A DNA stretch of 64,000 nt, from contig NC_046677.1 of assembly GCF_003369915.1 (NCBI RefSeq), forward strand, positions 9,672,001 to 9,736,000, written 5' to 3'. The DNA is from Drosophila miranda (lineage: Eukaryota > Arthropoda > Insecta > Diptera > Drosophilidae). Position numbers and translations under genes: made by a program. Positions 44,357-57,383 of this stretch are shown here, piece by piece; position 1 is the first letter of the stretch, and the number at the start of each line of letters is the position of its first letter. The notes beneath the pieces were generated by a model that did not search any database, was not told the DNA's origin, and saw only the letters and a list, made by a program, of their open reading frames with translations.

Positions 44357-44560
44357 TATTACTTTGCCATAAAACACCCCTTCGAGAGCTGTTTGGAAAG
44401 TACTCAGTGTCCTACCCCTAAGGTTCACTAGAGTGACTATTTTGCTAGCCCTATTCCTTCCCTAGCCATAAAACACACCCCTTTGAGAGCTGCTTGGAAA
44501 GTTGCTCGATTTCCTACCCCTAAGGTTCACTAGAGTGAGCACTTTCCCCCATATAAAACC
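44357..44560 (+). repeat. Two-copy tandem repeat of about 108 bases
   Basis: Segments at 44357-44440 and 44466-44548 share CCATAAAACAC, GAGAGCTG(T/C)TTGGAAAGT and CCTACCCCTAAGGTTCACTA followed by GAGTGA. A weaker, third copy of the CCATAAAC start lies upstream near 44320. No coding potential is seen. Confidence 0.85.
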
Positions 44561-45654
44561 ACCCCTAACATTGGAAAATTAATTGAGTTTGAGTTTTGGA
44601 TGTTTGGTACATAGAATGAGTGGTTCTCTCTGTAAAATGAGTGGCGCGTAGCTTTCCACTCCTTCGAATGATTTTGCACTCCTACGAATGGTCTCACAAC
44701 CGTCTCACTCATTTGCCAACCAAATGAATGAGTGATTCCCACAATTCACACATCCCAAGAGGCCCTCCTCCTCGTTTGCCTTGCATTCCGAGTGGCACGC
44801 ATATAAATTGCACGTTATTATCCCCGGTGCAAGTGCAACAACTGCCATGCCATGCCCACACTCTGCCGTATATCCCTTGACGGTCACAGTTTTGTGCAAA
44901 AAAAGTTTTTTGCATTTCCCCACTAAACACAGGAGAGAAAAAAAGTGAGAGATGCGAAATAAGCTGCAGGAGGAGCAAAAAAAGCAATGCTTTTACTTTA
45001 ATTAAATGCGTGCGTGTTGGGCCAAGTCCCAATTTAGATTTTCCTCTGACTTTGTTTTTTCTATCCCCCAGATGTACCAGTACCTCCCCTCCCCTCCTCC
45101 TCCCCCGCGTAGGTTGTATCTTCTCTTGCAGTTCTTTGATTAACGGCAGGCGCTTTGGAGTAGCCTCCCGCTGCCACTCCCCCTCCATCCAACGATTCTT
45201 TAGCTACTTTTATGCTGATTGAGTGGGGGCTTATCTGCATTCTGGCACGAGTCATGGGAGCTGCGTTGCGTCCCCGCACAGGAGGTAAGCCCTCACGAGT
45301 TGTAACATAACTCATCCGTTGGTCGTTTATGTCAATTGTAAGCAAATCAGCGCCAAGGCATTAAATCCATAAAAAAATGGGCCACCACCAACAAATGAAA
45401 CGAAACAGAAGGGAAAAACCGCACAGAAAATTCCGAGACAAATGTTGTTATTAAAATGGGGCATAAAAAAACGCATATAGCATATGGAATATGATATCAA
45501 GGGTATTGTTCGGCGAGGGTCGTCACAGAAGTCCTCGAGAAGCGACAAAGGAGTGAAAAGGGACAGACAGAGCAGAGCCTTCATTGTACAGAAGATCTGC
45601 ACAAGAAATCTTAGTTTCAAAGAGAAACAAATACCGCGGAACATATTTGCAATG

Positions 45655-46063
45655 ATCTTGCAACCGAGGGGCGCTGCTGGATGACGGAAGAGGCAGGAAA
45701 AATGTGCAGATACGACTAAAATCAAATAGTAGTAAGGAGTAGGACTAATAAATCGAATGGTTGAAAGTGAAGAGTGGATGAGAAAATGATGGCTGTTCAC
45801 TTTCGGCAGAGGGGCGCTGCTGGATGCCGCGTGACATGTTTAAAATGCAGGAAAAGATAGATATTCAGAAGTAATCCTACATCCCCAAGAGACGCAATAC
45901 TAGGGGATAGATATATAAAGATCTCTCAACAGATGGGCGCTGCTGGAAGACACGTGACACCTGTAAAGTGCAGGAGAAATCGTACGTCACAAAGAAATAA
46001 AAAATATAAGCCAACAGATGATTATGGCTGATCTCCCTCAACCGAGGGGCACTGCTGTATATC
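45655..46063 (+). repeat. Four-copy array of a GGGCGCTGCTGGA module
   Basis: The core (A/C)GA(G/T)GGGCGCTGCTGGA occurs at about 45667, 45805, 45932 and, more diverged (GGGGCACTGCTGTAT), 46044. Copies 2 and 3 share a further 'gcgtgacatgtttaaaatgcaggaaaa' versus 'acgtgacacctgtaaagtgcaggagaa' block, and copy 1 has 'ggcaggaaaaatg'. Spacing is 138, 127 and 112 bases. The cores are far better conserved than the spacers, which is unusual for a neutrally decaying tandem repeat. Confidence 0.75.
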
Positions 46064-49000
46064 GCGTGGACTCAAAATTTGTTACTAACAAAAGTTGTTC
46101 TATAAATTCCCAAAAAATTTCTCCGTTATCTTCTGCTCAACAATGTTTTGGCCCCACAATGAAGCCCCAAAGGAAAATATGGCATGCCCCGAATAAAATG
46201 CAATATTTGATGGCAAACCCTCGCATGCTGATGACCGGACAAACGTGGCGGCATCCTTTAAGCAATAAAATATCCAAGCTAAAAGCCCTTCAAAATGACA
46301 GAGAGAGAGTTGTTTGTTGGTGCTGCTTCCAGAGAGAGGGAGAGGAGAGCGGCAAGTGGCTATAAATTTAAAGTATTAAAACAGATATCGAATGGGATTA
46401 TTTTTAATATATGACCGACAAAACTGCAGCGCCTGTGCGCCAGTGGCAGAGACAACAAGCGGAGTGCCCGTGCCAGTGAAAGGCTTTCCGCATTGATGCT
46501 GGCGGGGGATTTCAGGAGCCCCAGAAGTTGCGGCAAGCCAAAGGCTGCCCTGCCCTTCCATGCTGCAATTAGCCTGCTGCACGAGAGGCAGGGAGTACAC
46601 CCTCATATCCTTATCCCTAGTCAAGTGTTGCTACAAATTGCCATCAGCAGCAGCAGGAGGAGCAGCAGCAGCAGGAGCCGCATCCTCTCGTTCTTCAGCT
46701 GTAGGAGCACTCCCCCTGCCTTTCCGCATTAGCATTGCCAAGTCCCTGTCCCGCTCTCCCGCTCTCTGGAAGCATCGCATCACACAGCTGGCGTTTTCCG
46801 CTGCGTAATCCTTTTATTAATCCTCGTGGCTTGGTCTAAAATCCTTTACACTGCTGTTGGCACTTTTGCAAATCATGACAAAAAAAAAAAGAAGGAAACC
46901 GCAAGCTTAAGAAAAAGTCTGTAATACAAGGCTGAAAGCCTAAGGGTTTCGACTTTATTAATGCGCAGGAAAAGGAGTTTTGAATTATGGTGCCAGAAAG
47001 AGGCAGGAGATCTATCTAGAAATTCTACTGCTTAACTATAAATCGGAAAAACCTTTCCTTAAACTAATCCAAACACAGAATGGGTTTTTGTGTCTCTTTG
47101 TAACAAAATTTCCACACCTTTTCTGGGAGTTAAAGGTCTTATTTCTTTGGGTTTCTGCCTCCCAAAGGCAGTAGAAGCTGTATTTAAGAAGATCAGAGGT
47201 TGTATTTCCTATTTCTAGCTAGATTTCGATTATCTTTTGCTTGTGGAAATTATATTTTGGAGGGCCTTTGAAGTTCAAGACCTAATTTCTGTGGTTATTG
47301 GGCTTTAAACCATCTAGAAGGAATTTAAACAGCTTCCTTGGTTAGTTGTGGAGTGGCAGGATATATTTTGTAAGCATCCTCACGATATTTACTTGATCTT
47401 CCATCGCCTTAGGGCGGATATCTTCCTTTCTAAGGCCCTTGTTTATCGATGAAAACTTTGAGACTATTGTTTTCTAAATTCTTTGCATCAAAAAAAGGGA
47501 ATTTTCCTGTCATTAAGCTACAGAAGAAATCGGTAGAAAGATATAATTATGCAAAGCCAATCATTCCATAAGTTTACCATACAAAAAAACGTTTTTTTCG
47601 AGGCACACGTTGCTTCAAGGAGTCCGAAAAGCCTCTTTCGGGCTCTTGCTTTTGGGAAAAATATTTCTTGGAAAGAGACGAACTTTTTCTGTAATTAAGA
47701 AATTCATTTATTTATCAAGGACTCCTCTCCAAGGCCCAGTCTACCCCTGTGATACCCTGTTTGATTTTCTAGACAAGATAATAAGTAGCAAACATACGCA
47801 AAAAACTGTCTGTTCGCCGGTTGTACAATATCTTTGGCACCCAGTGGCTCCCAGGGAGAAATTTGTTGCAATGTTTAGCGTAGATTAAAAATTAATTGGC
47901 CAAAAGGATGGCGGGTTACATCTCTGGTGGCAGGGGGCTCTCATTTGGTCTGTCTGTCTGAGATCTCTGGAATATTTATGCGTTTTTGTTTATTTTTGTT
48001 TATTCGTCGAATTTCGTGTGGAGGAGCAGAGGAGCAGCGAGCAGCTGTGGGAGTGCTAAAAAGTATTACGCATTTCTTGGCGTATGGTTTTTTAATAAAG
48101 CGAATTAATCAAGACCTCTCTCTGGGTCGGGGTCCTGCAGTGAGGCGTGGAGTCACTTTTTCCAAGCATCCACCATCGACCATCCATCCACCATCCTACA
48201 TCCTACATCCTACATCCTGGGGTTCCCGGACCAGAGCTATGGGAGCGGCGCAGCGGGCGAGAAAGCCCGCGCTCAACATTAAAAATTCAAAATGCACTTA
48301 ACGAAGCATAGCGCGTAAACCGATAGCCAAGAAAGGCTAGGAGGAGAGAAGTGCTGGGTGGGGATAGGGCTAAAAAGGGGCATGGAAACGGAGGAAATGT
48401 AGGAGCAGCAGCCACCAGAAGGACCAGGAAAGGGTGTTGTCCGTGGAAAACCTTTTTCCTTTTTTTTTTTCCTTGTTGTTGTTGCTGCCTTTAATGCTAT
48501 TGGCAGAAGATGCTACGTGAGCAGCTTTTGCTTTCAGGGGCATCTCGATTTATGCAGCGCCTGCGTTTAGCTCTGAGGAAAGTATAAACCCGAATAATCG
48601 CAGAAAAGGGTTCGATTTTTGTATAATTAAAAGACGTACCCAAAAACTTGGTAAAGTCTGGTAGAAATTGTGAAACGGATTTCAAAAATGGAAGATTTTT
48701 TAACAAAATTTATAGAAAAAGAATCTAAACGTTTTTTTTAACGGAAAAAAGGATTTTAAGATTCATAGAAAGGTTTAAAGATAGCAATCCACATTACTTT
48801 CCGAAAACTATAAAAAAGGGAAACTTTGTATTGCCTTTAAAGCCTAGAAATTGTTTAAACAAAGGTTTTACGATTGAAACTAAATAAGAACATTTTTTGT
48901 TTCGGTTTTAAATATAGTAATCTATTTTTCAAGAAATATTTTATAGGAAAATATTGTAAAAAATATTTGAAAATCGAACATACAAAATATATTAAAAGGC

Positions 49001-50385
49001 TACAGATGATGGCCCCGGCAAAAGTTCTTTTTAAGATCATAAAGAAATAGTTATAAATAAATTGATCCTTATTCCTTATCATTTAAAAGACAGATCGAAA
49101 GACGAACCACTTCCCGTAGAAATGTCTGGGCATTCAATAAGTCCATCACTTGTCCATCATCACCTTCTGTCGCTCCGTTTTGTCAAAAATATTGTAAAAT
49201 CTTTTTTTGTGAGTTGGTGGCACTTTATCAACATTAGCGTTACTTGTTTTTCCCACCCCTTTCGCCCGCCAAACGTTGCGGCTCCTGGTGGTGCCTCCGC
49301 TGCTCCGTCCGCTGATGTTATTTTCTCGTGCTGCTGCCTTTTTCACGCACCACGCACCCTGGGAAACGGGCATCAGGCAACAGGGTTTCGGTGTTCGGTG
49401 CACGGTGCACGTTGGGAAAAAGTTAATTCAATTAGCTTGACTTTGCCACTTAAGCTTTGCCTTTTAATAATAAGCAGACGGTTAAGTACTTTGCCAGGCA
49501 ACAGGACAGGCCAAAGAGAGAGACCCGGAGAGTCTGAGAGCCAGAAAGTCAGAGAGAGAGCAGCTGTCGGGGCTTGTGTTTAAATTAAAATTGCGAAAAA
49601 TGTAACCAAGCATGGATAGGCCATATATATGAATACTCTTCGATATTTAGACTGAAAGATGATTGATTTTTGGGTAGGATTTTGGTCCAGAAAGGCTATA
49701 AAAATTAGGATAACTCTCCATATGAAAGGAAACCACTCCTAAAAAAGATTTATGTGATCTTAATGGAATCTAAAGTAGATCGGAATGGTATTTTGGGGAA
49801 ATATCACAGAAATGGTATTTAAATAAGAAGAAAAGCTGTCGCAGTAAAAGTAAAACTGATGCTAACAAGCAATTCTGTTCCAAAAAACAGAGCATCTTCT
49901 TTTCATTTAATCAAAATTAATTGTCTTAAAATTATTTAGATGCTGTAGCATCTAACAGCATAACAAACCATCGGTACTCAAAATGCGTAAAGATTTAATT
50001 GAATTGATTTAAAGTTTTACCCCCCAAAAATAAAGGAATATAATCCACAAAAAACGAACAGTTAAATAATTTAGCAAATATTTTCCACAGTTTGTTGTTG
50101 AGTTTCTTGAATTTTGTGCTTAAAGAATAAAAACTTAAGCAAATAATCGAAAACTTTTCACCGACTAATCGGTCACCAATTAAGTGTTAAGGTCGTAAAT
50201 CATTAGGCAAAAAGAACATGGAACATGAGGCACCCCCACTGCACTCCACTCCACTCCACTCCACTCCTCCACTGAAGTGTATGTTAAATGTCAATAAAAG
50301 GAAACGAACGGCCGTCGGACCTCCTGCTGTGGATAAATGTCAGAGTCAACATTGCGTATGCGTAATAAATGTCATTAGGAGGATG

Positions 50386-50388
<3 letters not shown>
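46064..50388. other. Non-coding DNA, no supportable gene
   Basis: It contains a CATCCTA repeat at about 48190-48218, a CACTC repeat at 50240-50268, short CAG-type tracts near 46650, and long AT-rich stretches. The open frames here lack domains and conserved splice sites. Confidence 0.55.

Positions 50389-50438
<50 letters not shown>
50389..50438 (+). repeat. (GT)n microsatellite
   Basis: Twenty-five perfect GT units. A shorter tract of about 14 units lies at 54336-54363. The ORFs running through them read as Cys-Val repeats and are artefacts. Confidence 0.95.
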
Positions 50439-50440
<2 letters not shown>

Positions 50441-53400
50441 ATGTGGCATACGAGTGCGATGGTGTGAGTGGGTGGGGGTGGGTGGAAATTTGCTTGTGCA
50501 ATTGCTCAGAAACATAAATCAAATAAACAACTCAATTGAAATGCTAGAAGGCCCCGCTGCCACTAATTTCATAATTATATTGTCAAAGACATTAGTGGGG
50601 ATGTCCATCCTGCCGGGAAGAGAGGACATATGCATGCATTGTCCTGTGGAGCTGCCTCAGCAGGAGGAAAGCCCAAAGAGCACTCTCTCTCTGCTCTCTG
50701 CTCTCTGCCTTTTGGTCACGTTTCAACCTTTTGCTTAATGAGTAAATCGTAAACTAATTGCAAGATAATTAATTTTGATTATTTGTGTATTTTACTTCTA
50801 ATTTCTGCCCCCCTTTCCGCTCCTCGCAGCCCCCACACAACGACATAATCAGGCAAAGAACCCCCCCGTCTCCAGCCGAAAAAAACAGAACCGAGGGAAC
50901 CATTAAAAGCACATTAGCTTGTTAAGCGATCCCCTTTATCCTTTCACCGCGTAGGCACTGGACCTCCCTGCCACACGTGCAACATGTTTCTCTGCTCTCT
51001 GTTTGTTGTCTTTGTTGTTACCACTGCCTGGCCCCTGCCTGCTTTGGTGTTCCCTGTTCATACATCATTATCATTAAAGCGTTAAATTGTTTTGTTGTCT
51101 TAGAGCGATGATGTATAATGTATGAATTGTTCAGAGAAGGGAGAGAGACAGAGAGCATACAGAGAAGGGAATACAGTAATAGAGAGGGATATATAATGAA
51201 TAGACTAGAGTAGGGAATAGAGATGGATAGAGACAGGTCCTGTGAAACACTGTGGACTACCTCCAAAAAGCACATCAAGTGCCGTCTGTCTGTGGCACGT
51301 TTAAACACGACTTTCCCCCATTTACAGAGTTTTGATTGCCAATAATAATTGCTGGGATTAGTTAGTCGAGTCGATTGTATCGCTCCTGACCGTAATAGAG
51401 TGTCTAGGGACTTGAAGGACAGCCAGATGATGGCTGTCCGATAAGTATACGAGTATTTGTAGAGGCGAGAGAGAGTGAGATACAGTGGGGTGTGAGACCT
51501 CCATGAGTGTGGGATAATTATGATGAGCAGTACAGCAAATACAAAGGAATTGCCTAAAACTCGATTAGGAAATTATGAAAAAGGAAAAGAAAGAAATTAA
51601 TTTCAGGAGAATTAATCAACTAAAGAAATTCCCTGGAATATTCAATCAATTAAGGGAAGGTCAAGATATTTCAATTAAATTTTAGCAAAGAATATACACA
51701 GGCGTAGATAAATAATTTATTTATCTGTTAGTTTTTTTTTCTGCTAAAAACTAACTGCAGTGAAAGCTTTTTTTTTTGAACAGCTTCGACTTATACCTTG
51801 GGAGGTCATCTCATTTTCTTTGGACAGAAATTTGCGTTGGAAGGAAGTTTTCCTCTTTTGGATGGACAGAATTTTTGTCGCAATCTTTTAATATTAAACC
51901 CTTCTCCCGAGTTAAAAGTTCAACCTGCATTCCGGATAGAGAAATGAAACACAGTTATGGAAAAAAATGTTAAGGAATTAATCTATTTTACTGGAAATTT
52001 CAAAATCATTTTTTCGGGAAAATTTCTATTTATTCGTTTTCCTTTTTTTTAATTTATTTATATATTTATTTTTTTATTTATACATTTATTTTTTTTTATT
52101 TATATATACATATATATTTTTTTTATTTATTTATTATTTTTATTTCTTCCGCTGCAAGTATTTCTTTTTTAATTCTTTCTCATTGTATTTGCTGAAAATT
52201 ATTTCACCAAATTTTTTTAGAAACTTTGTTTAATAAATTGGACATTTTTTTAAATAAATTTTTTTTTTTCGTTAATTGTTTTTTTTTTTAATTGTTAATT
52301 AATTTTTTTTAATTTTATTCTTAAATTTTGTTCATAAATTGGAGTTTTTTTATATGTGTATAATTTTTTTAAGTTTTAAATTTGTTTATAATTTTTAAAT
52401 GTTAAATTTTTTTCCATAATATTTATGAAATTAAAATTTCTAAATTAAATTAAAACTTAACAGATTTACTCACTAAGCGATGTACAAGAAATCATATTTT
52501 AATTCCTAATCCCTAAAATACGAAAATAGTGTGTTCCACATATGTACATCTATTCTATTCTTCAGGTATGACCTTCAATCATCATTATTGCCAGCTCTTA
52601 AACTTATAGAGTTTGTTGTTTTCTTTTTTGTTGTTTTTATAGCCATAAACACTTCGACAGTTTTCCCCCAAACCATGGAAGAGTTTTCCCCCTACTACAG
52701 AGCACTGCCCATTCCATTTCCCCCATCATTCACTCAATTTCACTCATACAGCAACAGAAAAGGCAACCCCAAGGTTAAGGCAGAAATTAAGTCAAAAAAA
52801 AAAAAACACAAATAAAACCAACAACAACTTTCTTCATGCTACATTTGTAATTTTTCTTGTCATTTCGGTGGGGAGGGGGGGGGGTCTGAAACTTTTACTC
52901 GTAGTATTCCTTGTACGAATGTAGTATATATCTGCCATACTTTGTACATGTCATGATTAAATATTCATGATTTCAGTCACAAGAAGGCAGAAGGAAAGCG
53001 GCAGTTGTCGAAGGAAGCCAGGAAGGACGAAAGAGCGAGAGTGGAAGGCACATCTTTATACACGCAGAAAAGTATGCTACATTTTTATGGCTAACCCCCC
53101 AAAAAGAAAGAAGATATGTTTTTGGTATTAGTTTATTTACCGTTACACGCTCAGTTTCTCCAGAAATTTGTGAGCTGCAGGAGATAGAGTCTCATTTGGC
53201 ACTGCCATTAATGTAGCCGCTAAGTGGCAATGTCATGCTAGGCAGGCAGGCAGGCAGCCCTCTCTCTCTCTCCTTTCTGCACCCATCATCATCATCAGAA
53301 GGAAGTGGGCATATCTTCACCCTTGAAAAAATACCACAAGCCCAAAGATATCCCGGGCCAAAAAGGGTGCGTACTGTCGGAGGGGGAGAGGCAGTTGGTT

Positions 53401-55600
53401 GTGGGGCAGCGGTCTATGCATATTTCATAAGCAATTACTAAGCACAAGACCCCACAGCGAAAGCATCGCGCTTTGGCGGCTTTTAGTCATTTTGCCATTG
53501 AGTTGCCACCAAAACAGAAAAAAAACAGCAGATGAAAACAGGCTGAAAATAGGCTGGCATTTGGGTGACCAAAAGTGTAGATACCCTAAAGAAAGATATT
53601 TCTGGAAGAAGATATCAGATTTTAAGGGTTTTTTGGCTTTAAAAAGGTACAAATTGGTAAGAAACGTTAGTTTTTAAGGACCAAAGCTTTGGATATAGCG
53701 TTTATTTCGTGATTTTATGGCTTAGCGATGCGATTTCAATATATTTTGGCTTTTGTAAGCGTAGAAGAGTAAGCTTTCAAAGGCCTGAGGGTTCAGACAT
53801 CCTAACGAGCTATCGGTTTAGGGATATATCTTTGATTATGGTCCATTTCGATTGAAGAAGTGGCAAATAATAAGGCAATGATAGCCTTTCAAGGCATAAA
53901 ACATTGAAAGATTCATCTTTTCTGAAATCTTTCAGCTAAAAAAGTTGCAAAAATTTATGAAATGTAAGCTCTTATTCTGGACAAAAATCTTCTTCGAATT
54001 GTAGTACTCCACTTTTTCTAGAGGGTATTCTTGAATTAAATGGCCACTCGACTGACGACTCAATTGTGGGAAAATGACAAAAAAACAAAGGCCAAGAAGT
54101 GCTCAAAAGTAGGCAACATAATTTATGATTAGATTTTATGACATCCCCCTACCCACGCTCCCACACACTGATGCCCACCCCCCGCCTTTCGCATTGTTTC
54201 TACCCATTTCCGCAAAGACTCGCCCGCCCAACCCCGAGCTCCAGCCCTTGTTTTGTTGTGTTTTTTTTTTGTTTTAGTCATTGCTTCCTATTATTTTGTT
54301 ATTAAATTACAAGCAATTGCTTTTGACTTTGCGGATGTGTGTGTGTGTGTGTGTGTGTGTGTGGAGCGTGTGTGGAGCTCAAAGTTCAAAGAGAGTGAAC
54401 AAATCCCCATTAAAAGTTAATTTTTTGTTTGATTAAATTTGCCATGTCATCAGCCTTGATGATGACTTTTTGATTAAACCAAAAAAAAAAAAAAAAACAA
54501 ATATGATTAAAAATATGAGAAATGGTATTAAATTAAGTATTTAAAATTAATATTTATAGCTGAAAAAACAACAAAAACCAATTGAAAAGCGCAGGCCACA
54601 AGATTTTGTATCTTTCTTGAACACTTAATATTTGATCTAGAGCTCCATAGTTCCTTAATGATTTCTCTGTAATTAATTCCTCTTAGTCTCAAGATTTCCC
54701 TGTCATATGCTCACACAAATTCAAGCCCTAACCAGGGCCTGCACGCATTATAGTCGACTAAAGGATGTTATCAAACAGGAGGCTCTCCCGAATCACATTG
54801 CCAAATTGCGAGTTGATTATCTACCCATAGCCGGGGAGCCGTGTCGTCGTGCTGTCTGTCGTCTTGCCCAAACAAAAGGCAACAATTATCTTAATGCCAG
54901 GTGCAAGAAATTAATGTGCTGTAAGCACATTTCAGCACAATATAACTAACGAACATTGGGACTATGACTACGACTATGACTATGGCTTTGACTACGGGGT
55001 ATAACGATGTCATCGCACTTAATCTTCGATAAAGGAAGCAGCCCTCACAACCACCCAGAACCCCCTAGAATGGAAACAGAAAGGTATAGAACAGGACAAA
55101 TCGCTGTCCCAAGAACGCCTCAAACCCTCAAAGATAAGGTTCTGCTCCTCCCCCATTTATAAGAACTTCTTTCGGGCTGTGTCCTTCCTTTCTCTCTCCG
55201 TTTGTTGTCGCTGTCTCTTGTGTTGCTTCTGTTGTCTCTGTTGTTCCATCTCCGGGTGTCTCTTCTGTTGTCTCTGGGTGTCATCTATTTGTATTTTTAT
55301 GTTCCTTTCTGTCAACGAAATAATTGAGTAACTTTTGGGGTTGCGCCTATGTGGTCCTTGGTCCTCTGAGGTGGCAGGACAGGTGGCTAGTTGTTGACAT
55401 CTCGAGTGAAAGAAGGAGAACTGCGGGGAAAAAGGGGATAAGCGGAAACAATTTGATGCATTAGACAAAGTAGAGAGACATATTGGTAGGAGACTGGCAT
55501 AACGATTAGTCATTTGAAAGGAAAGTAATACAGAAAATTAATAATCTTCGAGGGGGCAAGCCCCCTGCACACTCGTTTCGCTCATGTGCCAGCCCCCGGC
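50439..55600. other. Non-coding DNA with T-rich low-complexity segment
   Basis: The stretch 52010-52440 is almost pure T/A with long T runs. A poly-A of 18 lies at 54481. The 80-codon frame at 54707-54949 is not supported by splice sites or domains. Nothing gene-like is seen. Confidence 0.55.
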
Positions 55601-55601
55601 A

Positions 55602-55975
55602 AAAAAATAGCATATAAAAAATAAAAAATAGAATATAAAAAATAGAATATAAAAAATTGAATATAAAAAATAGAATATAAAAAATAGAATATAAAAAATA
55701 GAATATAAAAAAAAAGACTATAAAAAATAGAATATACAAAATAAAAAATATAATATAAAAAATAAAAAATATAATATAAAAAATAAAAAATAGAATATAA
55801 AAAATAAAAAATAGAATATAAAAAATAAAAAATAGAATATAAAAAATAAAAAATATAATATAAAAAAAAAAATATAATATAAAAAATAAAATATAGAATA
55901 TAAAAAATATAATTTAAAAATTATAATATACAAAAAATTAGTAAAAAAAAATATAATATAATTAAGAATAATATA
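55602..55975. repeat. AT-rich minisatellite with 7-base sub-periodicity
   Basis: Units such as ATATAAAAAATAGA (14 bases) and ATATAAAAAATAAAAAATAG plus A (21 bases) alternate for over 350 bases, then degrade toward 56230. The 21-base period keeps a frame open on the minus strand, giving a hydrophobic FFIFYFL repeat frame that is not a gene. It abuts Helitron-like copy 4. Confidence 0.85.
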
Positions 55976-56237
55976 CCAAATATAATAAAAATGAATTATT
56001 GAATATAATACAAAATTTAAAAATAAAAAAAAATTTTTTAAATAAAAAACAAAACAAAATAAAATAATAACATACAAAAATACAAATATATAAAAATAAA
56101 AATATAAAAATATAAATAAAAAATAAAACAATATATAACAAAAATAATAATATAGGAAAAGTATAAGATAAAAAAATAATAATCGAACATCAATTTTAAA
56201 AAGAGCACATACAAAATATTACAAAAAATATTATTAA

Positions 56238-57348
56238 AACGAGGGGGAACGTTGTGAGTTGCTGCGGACACCGCAACTCTACAGTTATACCCGATACTAA
56301 GTCAGTATGGCTCTCCTCCGGCAGACGCCGCTAATATTAAACGACACGACAAAGAGTGCGTGCGAGAGAGACAAAAAATCAGTCTGAGCGTGACGTCGGG
56401 CGCTGCGTAGCCACTGCAAATTGATTTGTTCCTTTTGGCTATAAAAATGATCTGATCTGATCCAGATTCAGCAATCTGATAGATATGGTCATTATCTATG
56501 ATTCTGCGTTTTTAGTTTTCTCGAATCTGCAATATTGTGGATGCAACAGATTATCGTCCTTTGTGGGGGCGGAAGAGCATGGGGCGAAATTTTGAGATAT
56601 ACGTTTTATAGTGACATCTTAAGGGAGTGTGTGTACCAAATTTGGTGACTCTAGCCTTAATAGTCTCTGAGATTTGTGGATACCTCAGATTTTCGTCCTT
56701 TGCGGGGGCGGAAGGGGGTGTGGCGAAATTTTGAAACAAACTCGTCTCGGTCCGATATATTAGGAGTGTGGATACCAAATTTGGTTGCTCTAGCTTTTGT
56801 AGTCTCTGAGATCTAGGCGCTAATGTTTTACTCTAAGCAAAGCCGCCTATGCTACGTGTGTGTTAGAGAGAGACAGGGCGAGAAAAAATGAAATTGTTTT
56901 CTTGATGCTGGCTATAATAATAATACGATCCAATTCAGATTCCGCAGTCTTAAAGATATGGTCATTCTCTACAATCCTACGTTTTTGGTTTTCTCATATC
57001 TTAAAATTGTGGATGCCACAGATTTTCGTCCTTTGTGGGGGCGGAAGTGGGCGGGGCGAAGTTTTGAAATATTTTTGTAGCAGTGACATATCACAGAAGT
57101 CTGGATCCAAAACATCGTTGCTCTAGCTCTTATAGTCTTTGAGCACTAGGCGCTGAAGGGGACGGACAGACGGACGGACGGACAGACGGACAGACAGACA
57201 TGGCTCAATCGACTCGGCTATTGATGCTGATCAAGAATATATGTATATACTTTATGGGGTCGTAAACGATTCCTTCTGGACGTTACACACATCCACTTTT
57301 ACCACAAATCTAATATACCCCAATACTCATTTTGAGTATCGGGTATAA
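56238..57348 (+). mobile_element. Helitron-like (DINE-1/ISY-type) copy 4, most complete
   Basis: It runs from GAGGGGGAACGTTGTGAG through GGCTCTCCTCCGGCAGACGC, GACGTCGGGCGCTGCGTAGC, three successive 'tttgtgggggcgga...ggggcgaaattttga' blocks and the GACA/GACG tract (57158-57202), ending with a hairpin AATACTCATTTTGAGTAT followed by CGGGTATAAAAAG. A 3' hairpin near the terminus fits Helitron biology. No Rep/helicase is present, so it is non-autonomous. The GA-rich GTGCGTGCGAGAGAGAC lies near the 5' end. Confidence 0.85.
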
Positions 57349-57383
57349 AAAGTAGAACCAAAAAAGAAAACTTTGAGGAATAA

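Noticed and set aside
44709..45188. 159-codon minus-strand frame with a hydrophobic segment
   Set aside because: No conserved motif, no splice or promoter context; the DNA is ordinary non-coding sequence with poly-T/CT tracts.
45327..45800. 157-codon minus-strand frame with signal-like hydrophobic stretches
   Set aside because: Composition follows A/T-rich DNA and it runs across the first core of the GGGCGCTGCTGGA array; no family resemblance.
55718..56131. 137-codon very hydrophobic minus-strand frame resembling a membrane protein
   Set aside because: It is produced by the 21-base AT minisatellite (7 codons per unit); composition and repetition are not those of a gene.
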